From contig JAZAHA010000002.1 in assembly GCA_036231565.1 (NCBI GenBank), positions 1-64,000 of the forward strand: a stretch of DNA of 64,000 nucleotides, written 5' to 3'. Below are positions 41,961 to 50,161 of this stretch, one piece after another. The position numbers were made by a program, and so were the translations under genes. The stretch comes from Maricaulis sp036231565 (GTDB lineage Bacteria; Pseudomonadota; Alphaproteobacteria; Caulobacterales; Maricaulaceae). The notes beneath the pieces are model-generated. The model saw only the letters and a program-made list of their open reading frames with translations, had not been told where the DNA came from and searched no databases. Every line of letters starts with the position of its first letter. Positions within the stretch are counted from its first letter, which is position 1.

Positions 41961-44792
41961 TTACTGCTGCGCCGGAACGAAGGTCCAGCCCTGGTACCAG
42001 GTGTCGCTGGCGTCCTCGACGGCACCGACATAGCCGGCCGGCTCGAACCAGGTGTCGATGGCGTTGACGTCGGTGGAGGTCAGAGCCGCCTCGGCCGAAC
42101 CCGGAACCACGCCCGTACCACCGCTGAAGAAGGCAAAGCCCGTCAGCGAGTTGGTGTATTCGGCGTTGTTCGGCTGCGCGAGGAACCAGTCCGACAGGTC
42201 GAGCGGGTCGCCCGAGCTCTCGTCGAAATTGTTCACGCAGTCCAGCGCGACCGACTGGATTTCCAGCGAGTCGGTGCTGGCGCCGATGCGGGCGAAGGTG
42301 GCGTCCTGGTCGACGTCGATACAGTCATCACCGAAGTTCACGACGAGACCGTTGTAGAGCTGGCCGGCCGTACCTTCACGGATCAGCATGCCCTGGTCAC
42401 TGTCGTTTGAACCGGAACCGTTGCGGTTACCGATCAGGGTGAAGTTGGAGATCATCGGGTTGGAGCGCGGCTCGAGATTGTTCGCCGTGTCGTTGCCGCC
42501 GCGGTTGTCGAACTCGAAGCCCTGATCGCCCGAGGCACCCTGGACGACGATGACGTACTGGGCGCGGCCGCGCCAGCCATCGGTATAGTCCATCGAGTCG
42601 TCGTCATTGCCGGTCAGCACCAGGTGGCGCAGATCGACAGCACCGCCGAACATTTCCACGCCGTCGTCCGAGTTGTTGTGGACCTGGACGTAGTCGACGA
42701 ACGTCCCCGAACCGACGCCCTGGAAGGCGATGCCGTTCAGCTCGTCCTCATTGTTCACCTTGAAGCCGGCGAAGCGGACTTGCGTGTAGGTGATGGAGCC
42801 GGAGGTGTCGTCGGCCGTGGCGCCGCCGAACAGGCCCGAAGAGCCTTCGCCGGACTTCTCACAGTCGACCGTGCCGCCGGTGGCGGTGGCGTCGGTACAG
42901 GCATTGATCGGCGCGCGGCCGTTCAGCACCAGACCGCCCCACTGACCCTTGGTGTTCACACCGGCCGTGCCTTCAACATCCGTGCGGGCGGTGAAGATCA
43001 CGGGCGAGGACGCCGTACCGTTCGAACGCAGCTGGGAACCGCGGGTCACGACGATGTAGTCGGAGCCCGACGAACCGAACACTGTCACGCCCGGATCGAC
43101 CGTCAGCGTGGCTTCGATGCCGGACGGCAGCGGGCTGGCCGGATCGGGGCCGCGGTCGACGCCGACGAAGACCGGACCGATCAGCTCGTACATGTTGCCG
43201 CGGGTCAGGCGCAGGTCGGAGGTGATGTTGCCGGTGATCTGGCAGACACGGGCACCGTCGATGGTCTCGGCGGATTCCGTCGTGCCCTCCGGACAACCGG
43301 CATCTTCAAACAGGTTGTAGGTCCAGCCCGAGGCCCAGTTGGACGCAGCGATCTCATCATCGGCGAAAGCGCCGATGTAATCGACATCTTCAAACCAGCT
43401 GTCGGCACCGTTCACGTCGAACGCCGTCACGGCCTGTTCGGCCGGGCCGGAGAACACGCCGTTCAGCGTGTTGTTGATCACGGCATTGTTCGGACGGGAC
43501 AGGAACCAGTCCGACAGGTCCACCGGATCGCCGGTGCTTTCGTCGAAATTGTTCACGCAGTCCAGAACCACCGACTGGATGTCCAGCGGATCGGTCGCCG
43601 CGCCGATACGGGCGAAGGTGGCGTCCTGGTCGATGTCGATACAGTCGTCGCCGAAATCGGCCACGATACCGTTGTAGAGACGGCCCGCCGTACCTTCACG
43701 GATCAGCATGCCCTGGTCACTGTCGTTCGAGCCGGACCCGTTGCGGTTACCGATCAGGGTGAAGTTGGAGATCATCGGGTTGGAGCGCGGCTCGAGATTG
43801 TTCGCCGTGTCGTTGCCGCCGCGGTTGTCGAACTCGAAGCCCTGGTCGCCTGACGGACCCTGGCGGACCAGCACGAACTGGGCGCGCCCGCGCCAGCCAT
43901 CGGTGTAGTCCATCGAGTCGTCGTCATTGCCGGTCAGCACCAGGTGGCGCAGATCGACCGTGCCGCCGAACATCTCGACACCGTCGTCCGAGTTGTTGTG
44001 GACCTGGACGTAGTCGACCTGGGTGCCCGAACCGACGCCCTGGAAGGCGATGCCGTTCAGCTCGTCCTCATTGTTCACCTTGAAGCCGGCAAAGCGGACC
44101 TGGACGTAGTTCAGGATGCCCGAGCTGTCGGCTGCGTCGGCGCCGCCGAACAAGCCCGAGGAGCCTTCGCCGGACTTTTCGCAATCGGCCGAACCGCCGA
44201 CCGCCGTGGCGTCGGTACACGCGTTGATCGGCGCGCGGCCGTTCAGCACGAGGCCGCCCCACAGGCCCTTGTCATTCTCGCCGACCGAACCTTCAACATC
44301 CGTGCGCGAGGTGAAGATCACCGGCGCGTCGGCTGTGCCCTGCGCTTCGATGCGCGAGCCACGTGTCACGACGATATAGTCGGAACCGGCCGCACCGAAC
44401 AGCGTGGCACCGGCGCCGATCGAGAGGGTGGCGCGCGCGCCGCTGCCGCCGGTGGCACCGTCATCGGTACCCACGAAGACCGGGCCGGTGATAATCACGC
44501 CGGCATTCGGGGCAATCGTCGTGTTGGTCGTGATATTGCCGGTGATCTCACAGGCATTGATGGTGATGTCGCCATTGGTGACGGACGCTTCGCGGATCGA
44601 GCCCGTACCGCAGCCGCCGGCCGGGACCAGATCGATCGTCTGGCCGGCGGGCGGCGGGTTGCCGCCGCCGCCCGGGGGCGTGCCCGGGTTTTCAGCGCCC
44701 GGAGAGGAGATGGACGTATCCGCGCACGCTGCAAAGAACGCGCAGGACGTGGTCACAAGCAGGAGCTTGCGGAAATTGTGCTTCACCGACAT
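41961..44792 (-). CDS. Large duplicated beta-helix lipoprotein, possibly surface-exposed
   Basis: The protein has 943 residues from the ATG at 44792. Residues 1-23 form a lipoprotein signal (CAFFAAC, Cys23), followed by a Pro/Gly-rich linker (about 30-50). The remainder is two homologous units (about 60-500 and 500-943), aligned with a constant 440-residue offset. Each unit has WGGLVLNGRAPINACTDATA, CEKSGEGSSGLFGG, NNEDELNGIAFQGVGSG, DYVQVHNNSDDGVEMFGG, DDDSMDYTDGWRGRAQ and FDNRGGNDTANNLEPRSNP. The short strands with regular Gly/Asn/Asp turns suggest a parallel beta-helix, with Asp-rich turns that may bind calcium. A Pho-box-like site and the T2SS nearby suggest a phosphate-related exported protein. 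Function is unproven. Confidence 0.85.
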   Translation of the reverse strand: MSVKHNFRKLLLVTTSCAFFAACADTSISSPGAENPGTPPGGGGNPPPAGQTIDLVPAGGCGTGSIREASVTNGDITINACEITGNITTNTTIAPNAGVIITGPVFVGTDDGATGGSGARATLSIGAGATLFGAAGSDYIVVTRGSRIEAQGTADAPVIFTSRTDVEGSVGENDKGLWGGLVLNGRAPINACTDATAVGGSADCEKSGEGSSGLFGGADAADSSGILNYVQVRFAGFKVNNEDELNGIAFQGVGSGTQVDYVQVHNNSDDGVEMFGGTVDLRHLVLTGNDDDSMDYTDGWRGRAQFVLVRQGPSGDQGFEFDNRGGNDTANNLEPRSNPMISNFTLIGNRNGSGSNDSDQGMLIREGTAGRLYNGIVADFGDDCIDIDQDATFARIGAATDPLDIQSVVLDCVNNFDESTGDPVDLSDWFLSRPNNAVINNTLNGVFSGPAEQAVTAFDVNGADSWFEDVDYIGAFADDEIAASNWASGWTYNLFEDAGCPEGTTESAETIDGARVCQITGNITSDLRLTRGNMYELIGPVFVGVDRGPDPASPLPSGIEATLTVDPGVTVFGSSGSDYIVVTRGSQLRSNGTASSPVIFTARTDVEGTAGVNTKGQWGGLVLNGRAPINACTDATATGGTVDCEKSGEGSSGLFGGATADDTSGSITYTQVRFAGFKVNNEDELNGIAFQGVGSGTFVDYVQVHNNSDDGVEMFGGAVDLRHLVLTGNDDDSMDYTDGWRGRAQYVIVVQGASGDQGFEFDNRGGNDTANNLEPRSNPMISNFTLIGNRNGSGSNDSDQGMLIREGTAGQLYNGLVVNFGDDCIDVDQDATFARIGASTDSLEIQSVALDCVNNFDESSGDPLDLSDWFLAQPNNAEYTNSLTGFAFFSGGTGVVPGSAEAALTSTDVNAIDTWFEPAGYVGAVEDASDTWYQGWTFVPAQQ
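42160..43080 (-). repeat. Direct repeat unit B within the lipoprotein gene
   Basis: This 921-bp stretch aligns without gaps to 43480-44400 at a constant offset of 1320 bp. Bases 42418-42524 are identical to 43738-43844 (107 bp), and most of the rest differs only at scattered, often synonymous, positions. Confidence 0.9.
43480..44400 (-). repeat. Direct repeat unit A within the lipoprotein gene
   Basis: This is the N-terminal copy of the 1320-bp-periodic duplication. Near-identity at DNA level in the central part points to recent duplication or continuing gene conversion; the outer parts have diverged more. Confidence 0.9.
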
Positions 44793-45360
44793 GGAAGACC
44801 CCCAAGAGGAATGAATCTCGACCACGGTGGCACCGGCGTATCCGGCCCAGCCGCTTGGGGCGGGGATAAACATCAGCATTGTAACGGCTGAATGACAGAT
44901 CGCGGCGGCGCAGCCTGCAGATCGGCCCCGCCGCGTCACCAAGGGTGGGGATTCACCATGCGCAGACCCACTAGATGCTGGCCATGCAAGGGATTTCACG
45001 CCGGTGGCAAATCCGCCACATTCGAAGAATTCGAAATTGAATTTTTTGCGACAACCCGCAGTATGACACTTGTTTGACGGAATTCACGCCCTCAACAACT
45101 GGAATCTCCCAAGTCGAGATTTCGTCAATATTGATTTCTATACGGATAACCTGGCGTGGAGGTTGCACTTCCGACGCCAAGCCGCAACACTGAGGTCTCG
45201 TTCAGCAACCGAAGGGGCCTCGAAATGACCCCCGACATGACAAAGTGCGTCCGAGCTAAAATTCGTGCTTTACACAGCCCGTATTTGACTTTATCCGCGC
45301 TTCTCCCGGCGGAGGCGACGATGCCGGATTGGGTTAACTGCCAACAGGGGGTCACGTGAA
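44793..45360. other. Divergent intergenic region with Pho-box-like sites
   Basis: These 568 bases separate the lipoprotein gene (leftward) from the ornithine decarboxylase-type gene (rightward). A good Pho-box-like site is at 44881-44898. A second, weaker one (minus strand CCGTCAA-ACAA-GTGTCAT) is at 45063-45080. The part from 45020 to 45140 is AT-rich compared with the surroundings. I see no gene or RNA here. Confidence 0.5.
44881..44898 (-). promoter_or_regulatory. Pho-box-like site before the beta-helix lipoprotein
   Basis: On the minus strand the sequence is CTGTCAT-TCAG-CCGTTAC, matching 12 of 14 positions of CTGTCAY-N4-CTGTCAY; a third degenerate heptamer CTGATGT follows at the same 11-base step. 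The inner edge lies 89 bases from the start codon, the same distance as in the first TonB receptor gene. Confidence 0.6.
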
Positions 45361-46611
45361 TTGCACACGTACCATACGCCCCTGGACCTGGTCCGCTCAC
45401 GGCACGTAGAAAGCCCGGTCGTCTGCGCACGTCCGGATCGCGTTGCACAAGCGAGCCACTGGTTCCAGGAAAACTTTCCGGGCGAAGTCCTCTACGCGGT
45501 GAAGGCGAATCCCAGCCCGTGGATTCTCGACGTGCTGTATGCCAACGGCACGCGCTTCTTCGACGTCGCTTCGATTCCCGAGATTCAGCTCGTCCGCGAA
45601 CGGTGCCCCGAGGCCCGCATGGCCTTCCTGCACCCGGTGAAAAGCCGCGAGTCGATCCGGCGCGCCTATTATGAATTCGGCGTGCGCATCTTCGCTCTCG
45701 ATTGCGAGGCGGAGATGGTCAAGATTGTCGAGGAGACGAACCACGCCGACGACCTGATCCTGATCGTGCGCCTGGCCGTGTCGAATGACGGTGCGATGTT
45801 CTCGCTCGCCGGCAAGTTCGGTGTGCCCGCCTATGAGGCGTCCGACCTGATCCGCAAGGCGCGGGCCCACGCTTTCGAGCTCGGTGTGAGCTTCCATGTC
45901 GGCAGCCAGTGCATGCAGCCCTCCGCCTATCGCTCGGCCATGATGGAAGCCTCGCGCCTGATCGTTCAGGCCGGCGTGACGGTCGACATCGTCGACGTCG
46001 GCGGCGGCTTCCCCTCGATCTATCCGGGCATGACCCCGCCGCCGATGGACGACTATATCTCGTCCATCGAGGACGCGTTCGAGGAGATGATGGTGCTGGA
46101 GAATGCCGACCTGTGGTGCGAGCCGGGCCGTGCCCTGGTCGCCGAGGCCGAAAGCGTTCTCACGCGGGTCGAACTGGTCAAGGGCGACGCCCTCTATCTC
46201 AATGACGGCGCCTATGGCCGCCTGTTCGACGCGGCGCACGCCAAATGGCCCTTCCCGGTCCGTGTGCACCGCCGCAAGGGCAGCACGTCCGGCGATGCCG
46301 ATAGCGAGACCGCATCCTTCCGCCTCTACGGCCCGACCTGCGATTCGATGGATGCCATTTCCGGCCCCTTCGACCTGCCGGCCGACATTGCCGAGGGCGA
46401 CATTATCGAGGTCGGCATGCTCGGCGCCTACGGCACCGCGCTGGCGACGAATTTCAACGGGTTTGGCGCCATCGAATACATAACGGTTGAGGACATGCCC
46501 TGGCCGTCTATGTTCGAAGCTCAACCCGACAAGGCCGACGACAGCGAAGCGACGGTCATTTCCTTCGCCCGCGCCCGCCGGCGCCGCCCCAAACTCAGGA
46601 GACGCGCATGA
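45361..46611 (+). CDS. Ornithine decarboxylase-type PLP enzyme (alanine-racemase fold)
   Basis: This enzyme removes CO2 from ornithine to make putrescine (lysine or diaminopimelate-like substrates are possible). The 416-residue protein has the PLP lysine in VLYAVKANPSP near residue 48, VSFHVGSQCMQ, the glycine loop DVGGGFPSIYPG, WCEPGRALVAE, and the active-site Cys of YGPTCDSMD near residue 325, as in group IV ornithine decarboxylases. The start is a TTG at 45361 with GGGGG nine bases upstream; no in-frame ATG exists before residue 87, which is inside the fold. It overlaps the deoxyhypusine-synthase-type gene by 4 bases (ATGA). Confidence 0.88.
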   Translation: MHTYHTPLDLVRSRHVESPVVCARPDRVAQASHWFQENFPGEVLYAVKANPSPWILDVLYANGTRFFDVASIPEIQLVRERCPEARMAFLHPVKSRESIRRAYYEFGVRIFALDCEAEMVKIVEETNHADDLILIVRLAVSNDGAMFSLAGKFGVPAYEASDLIRKARAHAFELGVSFHVGSQCMQPSAYRSAMMEASRLIVQAGVTVDIVDVGGGFPSIYPGMTPPPMDDYISSIEDAFEEMMVLENADLWCEPGRALVAEAESVLTRVELVKGDALYLNDGAYGRLFDAAHAKWPFPVRVHRRKGSTSGDADSETASFRLYGPTCDSMDAISGPFDLPADIAEGDIIEVGMLGAYGTALATNFNGFGAIEYITVEDMPWPSMFEAQPDKADDSEATVISFARARRRRPKLRRRA

Positions 46612-47654
46612 CCGATATGTCGAACCGGAAGGCAGAGCTGCTCGCCAACCCGATCCATCATATCGACATCACGGAATTCGACGGCCGCGAGCTGATCGAC
46701 AGCTGGGAGAAGATGTCCTTCACCTCGCGCGATGCTGCGCGTGCCGCCCGCATCCTGCAGGCCGCCGTGGCCGATCCGGACTGTTCGGTGATCCTCACCC
46801 TGGCCGGTTCCACGTCCGCAGGCGGCTGCATGCATGTCTGGCGTGACATGGTGCGTCACAACATGGTCGACGCCATCGTCTCGACCGGCGCCTCCATCGT
46901 CGACATGGACTTCTTCGAGGCCCTGGGCTTCAAACACTACCAGGCCCGCGAGATCCCGGACGACCGCGAACTGCGCGATCTCTATATCGACCGGATCTAC
47001 GACACCTATATCGACGAGGAAGAACTGCAGGCGTGCGATCACGTCACGCAGGAAATCGCCGACATGCTCGAGCCGGGACCGCGCTCCTCGCGCTCCTACA
47101 TCAAGGCGATGGGCAAGTGGCTGTCCGAGGGCAATGCCAAGAAACAGGGCTCGCTCGTGCAGGAATGCTATGAGCAGGGCGTGCCGATCTTCTGCCCGGC
47201 CTTCTCCGACTGCTCCGCCGGCTTCGGCCTGGTGAAGCACCAGGTGGAACGCATGAAGGCGAACAAGCCCTACCTGTCGATCGACAGCGTGGCCGACTTC
47301 CGCGAGCTGACCGAGATCAAGATCAAGGCCGGCACCACCGGCCTGTTCATGGTCGGCGGCGGCGTGCCGAAGAATTTCGCCCAAGACACGGTCGTGTGCG
47401 CGGAAATCCTCGGCGAGGAAGTGCCCATGCACGCCTATGCCGTCCAGATCACCGTCGCCGACGTCCGCGACGGCGCCTGCTCCTCCTCCACCCTCAAGGA
47501 AGCCTGTTCCTGGGGCAAGGTGGACGTGGCCCTGGAACAGATGGTCTACGCCGAAGCGAGCACCGTGGCCCCGGTCATCGTCTCCGACGTCTACCACCGC
47601 CGCGCCTGGGAAAACCGCCCGCGCCACCGCTATGGCGACATGTTCAAGGACTAG
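46608..47654 (+). CDS. speY: Deoxyhypusine synthase-family protein, likely homospermidine synthase
   Basis: The 348-residue protein belongs to the deoxyhypusine synthase family, which transfers an aminobutyl group from spermidine. Bacteria have no eIF5A, so the acceptor is probably putrescine, giving homospermidine. The NAD-binding fold has LTLAGSTSAGG and SDCSAGFG. The catalytic lysine is conserved in ACSWGKVDV (Lys304), equivalent to the SWGK lysine of the eukaryotic enzyme. The overlap with the decarboxylase gene means the two enzymes are made together: ornithine to putrescine, then putrescine to the longer polyamine. A terminator follows. Confidence 0.88.
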   Translation: MTDMSNRKAELLANPIHHIDITEFDGRELIDSWEKMSFTSRDAARAARILQAAVADPDCSVILTLAGSTSAGGCMHVWRDMVRHNMVDAIVSTGASIVDMDFFEALGFKHYQAREIPDDRELRDLYIDRIYDTYIDEEELQACDHVTQEIADMLEPGPRSSRSYIKAMGKWLSEGNAKKQGSLVQECYEQGVPIFCPAFSDCSAGFGLVKHQVERMKANKPYLSIDSVADFRELTEIKIKAGTTGLFMVGGGVPKNFAQDTVVCAEILGEEVPMHAYAVQITVADVRDGACSSSTLKEACSWGKVDVALEQMVYAEASTVAPVIVSDVYHRRAWENRPRHRYGDMFKD

Positions 47655-47681
47655 GGTCCAAGGGCATTGAAGGAATGAAAG

Positions 47682-47713
47682 AGCCCCGGTGTGCTGCGCC
47701 GGGGCTTTTTTTT
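47682..47713 (+). terminator. Rho-independent terminator of the polyamine operon
   Basis: AGCCCCGG and CCGGGGCT form a perfect 8-bp stem around a 9-base loop, followed by TTTTTTT, 28 bases after the speY stop. Confidence 0.92.
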
Positions 47714-48310
47714 GTTCTCCCCCTGTCACCGCGGTGTTCGCTCAACCGGGATGACAATGAAGTGCGTGAAAGCGCAAAGCCTGAACACCCCTTCTCCCCC
47801 ACTGGGGAGAAGGGGGGCGGAGCCCGGATGAGGGGCGGCCGCGGCAGCGGCCCGCTTGAAGCCTCCGGCACGCCTGCCGCGATTGCGTCTCGCGCCCTGG
47901 ATCCTGACTTTCGTCAGGATGACGGTTGAGAGGCGGTGGATATCGTTTTCCTCTCCCGCTTTTCCCGGAAGCGCGGCAGCGCTGTCCGGGACCGACGGGG
48001 GACTCATCGCTTGATATGAGCTTCGGCTGGTCCCGGCTCTGCGGCCCGCCTTTGCGGGCCATCCGGCCGGGAAAAATGGCACTTGTCCCCGCCCACGCAC
48101 CTCTTTCTTCCCCATTTCATGGGGAAGTGGGCCCTCCGTAGCCTTGGCGAAGGAGGGGTCGAAGGGGTCGCGGCCGCAGGCCGCGCAGGGCTTTGGAAAC
48201 TGGCCCCACCATTCCGCCGCGTGCCGCGGCGGCCCCTCCCCCGCTTTCGCGGGTCCCCCTCCCCATGGGATGGGGAGGAAAGGCTTGCGCGGCCGTGCGT
48301 CCTCTCTACC
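47714..48310. repeat. Cluster of intergenic repeats
   Basis: No gene is supported in these 600 bases. Several palindromic repeats are stacked: CCCCTTCTCCCCC/GGGGAGAAGGGG at 47790-47814; ATCCTGACTTTCGTCAGGAT at 47901-47920; an inverted element TTTTCCCGG...CCGGGAAAA at 47960-48075 whose right part matches 27481-27530; GCGGCACGCGGCGG-type dyads near 48217-48230; and CTCCCCATGGGATGGGGAG at 48259-48277. They resemble the repeat families between Caulobacterales-type genes. A CCGGGATGACA end like that of 27371-27533 occurs at 47748-47757. Confidence 0.75.
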
Positions 48311-48319
48311 CTGCCGCGA

Positions 48320-49216
48320 ATGCGTGAAACCGACTATCCGAGCGTTGTTGCGAAGGACATGGGCTGTTCCAAGGAACCTGATGGCTATTTCCGGGTGGCA
48401 TCATCAGTCTCATACTCCGGCACAGCACTCATTCTGTTACAGCGCAACTTGATTCCGGACGACGCATTCAGCAGCGACAGGCACTACAAGCTGCTGATGG
48501 CCACGCAGCAACAGGTCAAAGAGGTTCGCTTCACGGCGCCCATGACCGATGTATCGCTACTGGACGTATTTTCGGATGGGCGGGTTCTCCTTGTCGCCTC
48601 GCGCACCAGCTCTTCTGACGACTTGAACGCCTGTGTTGTCGACCCAGAGACAGACGATTGCCGGTTCATGCACCTTGGGGACGGTATCGGGCATTGCCAG
48701 ATCGACGACGCCGACATGATCTGGATCGCATACTTCGATGAAGGCATTTACGGGAATGTCGCGCTCGGAGCTGGCGGACTGGTATGCTTCACGCCGGATG
48801 GGGATGCTGTGTGGGCTGCTCAGCCCAATGGGCAGTCAATCACGATAGACGATTGCGAAGCGCTCAATATTTCATCTGAAGGAGCCTATTTTTATTACTA
48901 CGCGGATTACGCGCTAGCCAAAGTGGTCGATGATGCCCCCAATTTAATCGACCATGTGAGCGTGCATGGCAGCCTTGCCTTCGCTGTGGACAGGAACCAG
49001 ATTGCCTTCTCATCGGGCTACGACGATCCGAAAAACCTTTGCCATGGATATCGCTGTACGCAATCCGGCCTGTCGTATACGCGGTCGGTCGAAGTGGTCC
49101 GGCCCGACGGCTCGTCAGTCGCCGCTTCAAGCGTAATCGGAAGAGGCAAACATCTACATTTCATCGACGAGAATGGCTGGTTTCGAGTTGACGCGGAAAC
49201 CATTGCGTCGATCTGA
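48320..49216 (+). CDS. Orphan hypothetical protein, beta-propeller-like
   Basis: The 298-residue protein is not recognised. The start at 48320 (MRETDYPSVV) is uncertain because no ribosome-binding site is visible. The sequence is made of repeated strand-turn-strand blocks such as VSLLDVFSDGRVLLVASR, DDADMIWIAYFDEGIYGN and GGLVCFTPDGDAVWAAQP, which suggests a beta-propeller-type fold. There is no signal peptide. Its DNA is visibly richer in A and T than the neighbouring genes and it follows a cluster of repeats, both signs of possible horizontal transfer. Such lone cytoplasmic propeller-like proteins can be immunity proteins, but nothing here proves that. Confidence 0.65.
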   Translation: MRETDYPSVVAKDMGCSKEPDGYFRVASSVSYSGTALILLQRNLIPDDAFSSDRHYKLLMATQQQVKEVRFTAPMTDVSLLDVFSDGRVLLVASRTSSSDDLNACVVDPETDDCRFMHLGDGIGHCQIDDADMIWIAYFDEGIYGNVALGAGGLVCFTPDGDAVWAAQPNGQSITIDDCEALNISSEGAYFYYYADYALAKVVDDAPNLIDHVSVHGSLAFAVDRNQIAFSSGYDDPKNLCHGYRCTQSGLSYTRSVEVVRPDGSSVAASSVIGRGKHLHFIDENGWFRVDAETIASI

Positions 49217-49304
49217 TCAAGCGGGCCGAGCCCTGGTGTCGCTGCCCTCGCCCTCCTCCCGGAGCTTTGCTAGCGTGCTTTCGGCACAAAGGGGGGACAC
49301 ACAC

Positions 49305-49610
49305 ATGTACGGTCTGATCGGCAAGTTCATTGCGGCGGAGGGGCAGCGCGATGCGCTGATCGATATCCTGCTGGAGGGCATGGCCAGCATGCCGGGCTGT
49401 TTCAGCTATGTCGTCGCACGCGATCCGCAGGACGCCAGTGCCATCTGGGTCACCGAAGTCTGGGACAATGCCGAGAGCCACCGCGCCTCGCTGGACCTGC
49501 CCTCGGTGCAGCAGGCGATTGCGCGCGGCCGGCCATTGATCGCCGGCATGGAGCGGATCGCCGAGACCGCGCCCGCAGGCGGGCACGGTCTGGCCAAGGA
49601 ACCGCTTTAG
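49305..49610 (+). CDS. Antibiotic biosynthesis monooxygenase (ABM) domain protein
   Basis: This 101-residue protein is a single ABM (dimeric alpha-beta barrel) domain, related to YgiN-like quinol monooxygenases. It has MYGLIGKFIAAEGQRDALID, the pattern SMPGCFSYVVARDPQDAS and WVTEVWDNAESHRASL, typical of the domain. The start at 49305 has GGGGGG about 10 bases upstream. The substrate is unknown. It is followed by the CueR-type regulator gene with its own operator, so the two are probably separate units. Confidence 0.85.
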   Translation: MYGLIGKFIAAEGQRDALIDILLEGMASMPGCFSYVVARDPQDASAIWVTEVWDNAESHRASLDLPSVQQAIARGRPLIAGMERIAETAPAGGHGLAKEPL

Positions 49611-49680
49611 TCCACGGCCCCGGGGCCGCACCCCGTTACGGCGGTGCTTCCAGTTTGCGGCATGGGCAGCCCGCCCCTAT

Positions 49681-49699
49681 CTTTCCTGTTACTGGAAAG
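49681..49699 (+). promoter_or_regulatory. MerR/CueR-type operator
   Basis: CTTTCC-TGTTACT-GGAAAG is a perfect dyad with a 7-base spacer, the size and form used by CueR-like regulators (CCTTCC-N7-GGAAGG). It lies 16 bases before the start of the CueR-type gene, so self-regulation is likely. The -35/-10 elements around it are not clear. Confidence 0.7.
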
Positions 49700-49715
49700 A
49701 CGAGGAGGCCGCCGC

Positions 49716-50099
49716 ATGAATATCGGAAGCGCTGCCAGGGCCGCCGGACTGCCCGTGAAAACCGTGCGCTATTATGCCGATATCGGCCTGGTTGACGCGC
49801 CGGACCGGACGGAGTCCGGCTACCGGCTGTATGATCGGGCATCGGTCCGCAAGCTGGCCTTTGTGCGCCGCGCCCGCGATTTCGGCTTCTCGATCGAGGA
49901 ATGCCGCGGATTGCTCAGCCTGTACGAGGACAAGAGCCGCTCAAGCGCCGATGTCCGCGCCATTGCGGCGGCGCATCTCGAGGAGATCGAGGAGAAGCAG
50001 CGCCAGCTGGCCGCCCTGCGTGACGAACTGGCGCATCTGGTCACGGCCTGCCGCGGCGACGACCGGCCGGACTGTCCGATCCTCGACCGGCTGGCCTGA
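49716..50099 (+). CDS. cueR: MerR-family copper-responsive regulator
   Basis: The 127-residue protein activates genes by twisting promoter DNA when it binds Cu(I). The N-terminal winged helix (MNIGSAARAAGLPVKTVRYY, ADIGLVDAP, GYRLYD) is followed by a dimerisation helix (residues 80-110). The metal loop CRGDDRPDCP has the Cys-x7-Cys spacing of CueR/HmrR. The start at 49716 has GAGGAGG upstream. No copper ATPase or chaperone gene lies in the window, so its target must be elsewhere, apart from itself. Confidence 0.88.
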   Translation: MNIGSAARAAGLPVKTVRYYADIGLVDAPDRTESGYRLYDRASVRKLAFVRRARDFGFSIEECRGLLSLYEDKSRSSADVRAIAAAHLEEIEEKQRQLAALRDELAHLVTACRGDDRPDCPILDRLA

Positions 50100-50100
50100 A

Positions 50101-50145
50101 GCGTTTTCAGCAAAAGCGGGAACCGGTTTTGCGGTTCGAAAATGC
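50101..50145. repeat. 45-bp dispersed palindromic element, copy 2
   Basis: GCGTTTTCAGC at the left and CGAAAATGC at the right form terminal inverted repeats, with ACCGGTTTTGCGGTT in the core. The reverse complement matches the element at 5002-5045. It begins one base after the cueR stop codon. Confidence 0.85.
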
Positions 50146-50161
50146 GACCGCCAAGAACCCG

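Noticed and set aside
45063..45080. Second Pho-box-like site CCGTCAA-ACAA-GTGTCAT
   Set aside because: It matches 11 of 14 positions, but it is 271 bases from the only gene in the right orientation. I keep it as a note and do not list it as a regulatory feature.
44971..45180. Short minus-strand frame of 69 codons in the gap before the decarboxylase gene
   Set aside because: No ribosome-binding site, no coding-like composition and it spans the weak Pho-like site; most likely non-coding.
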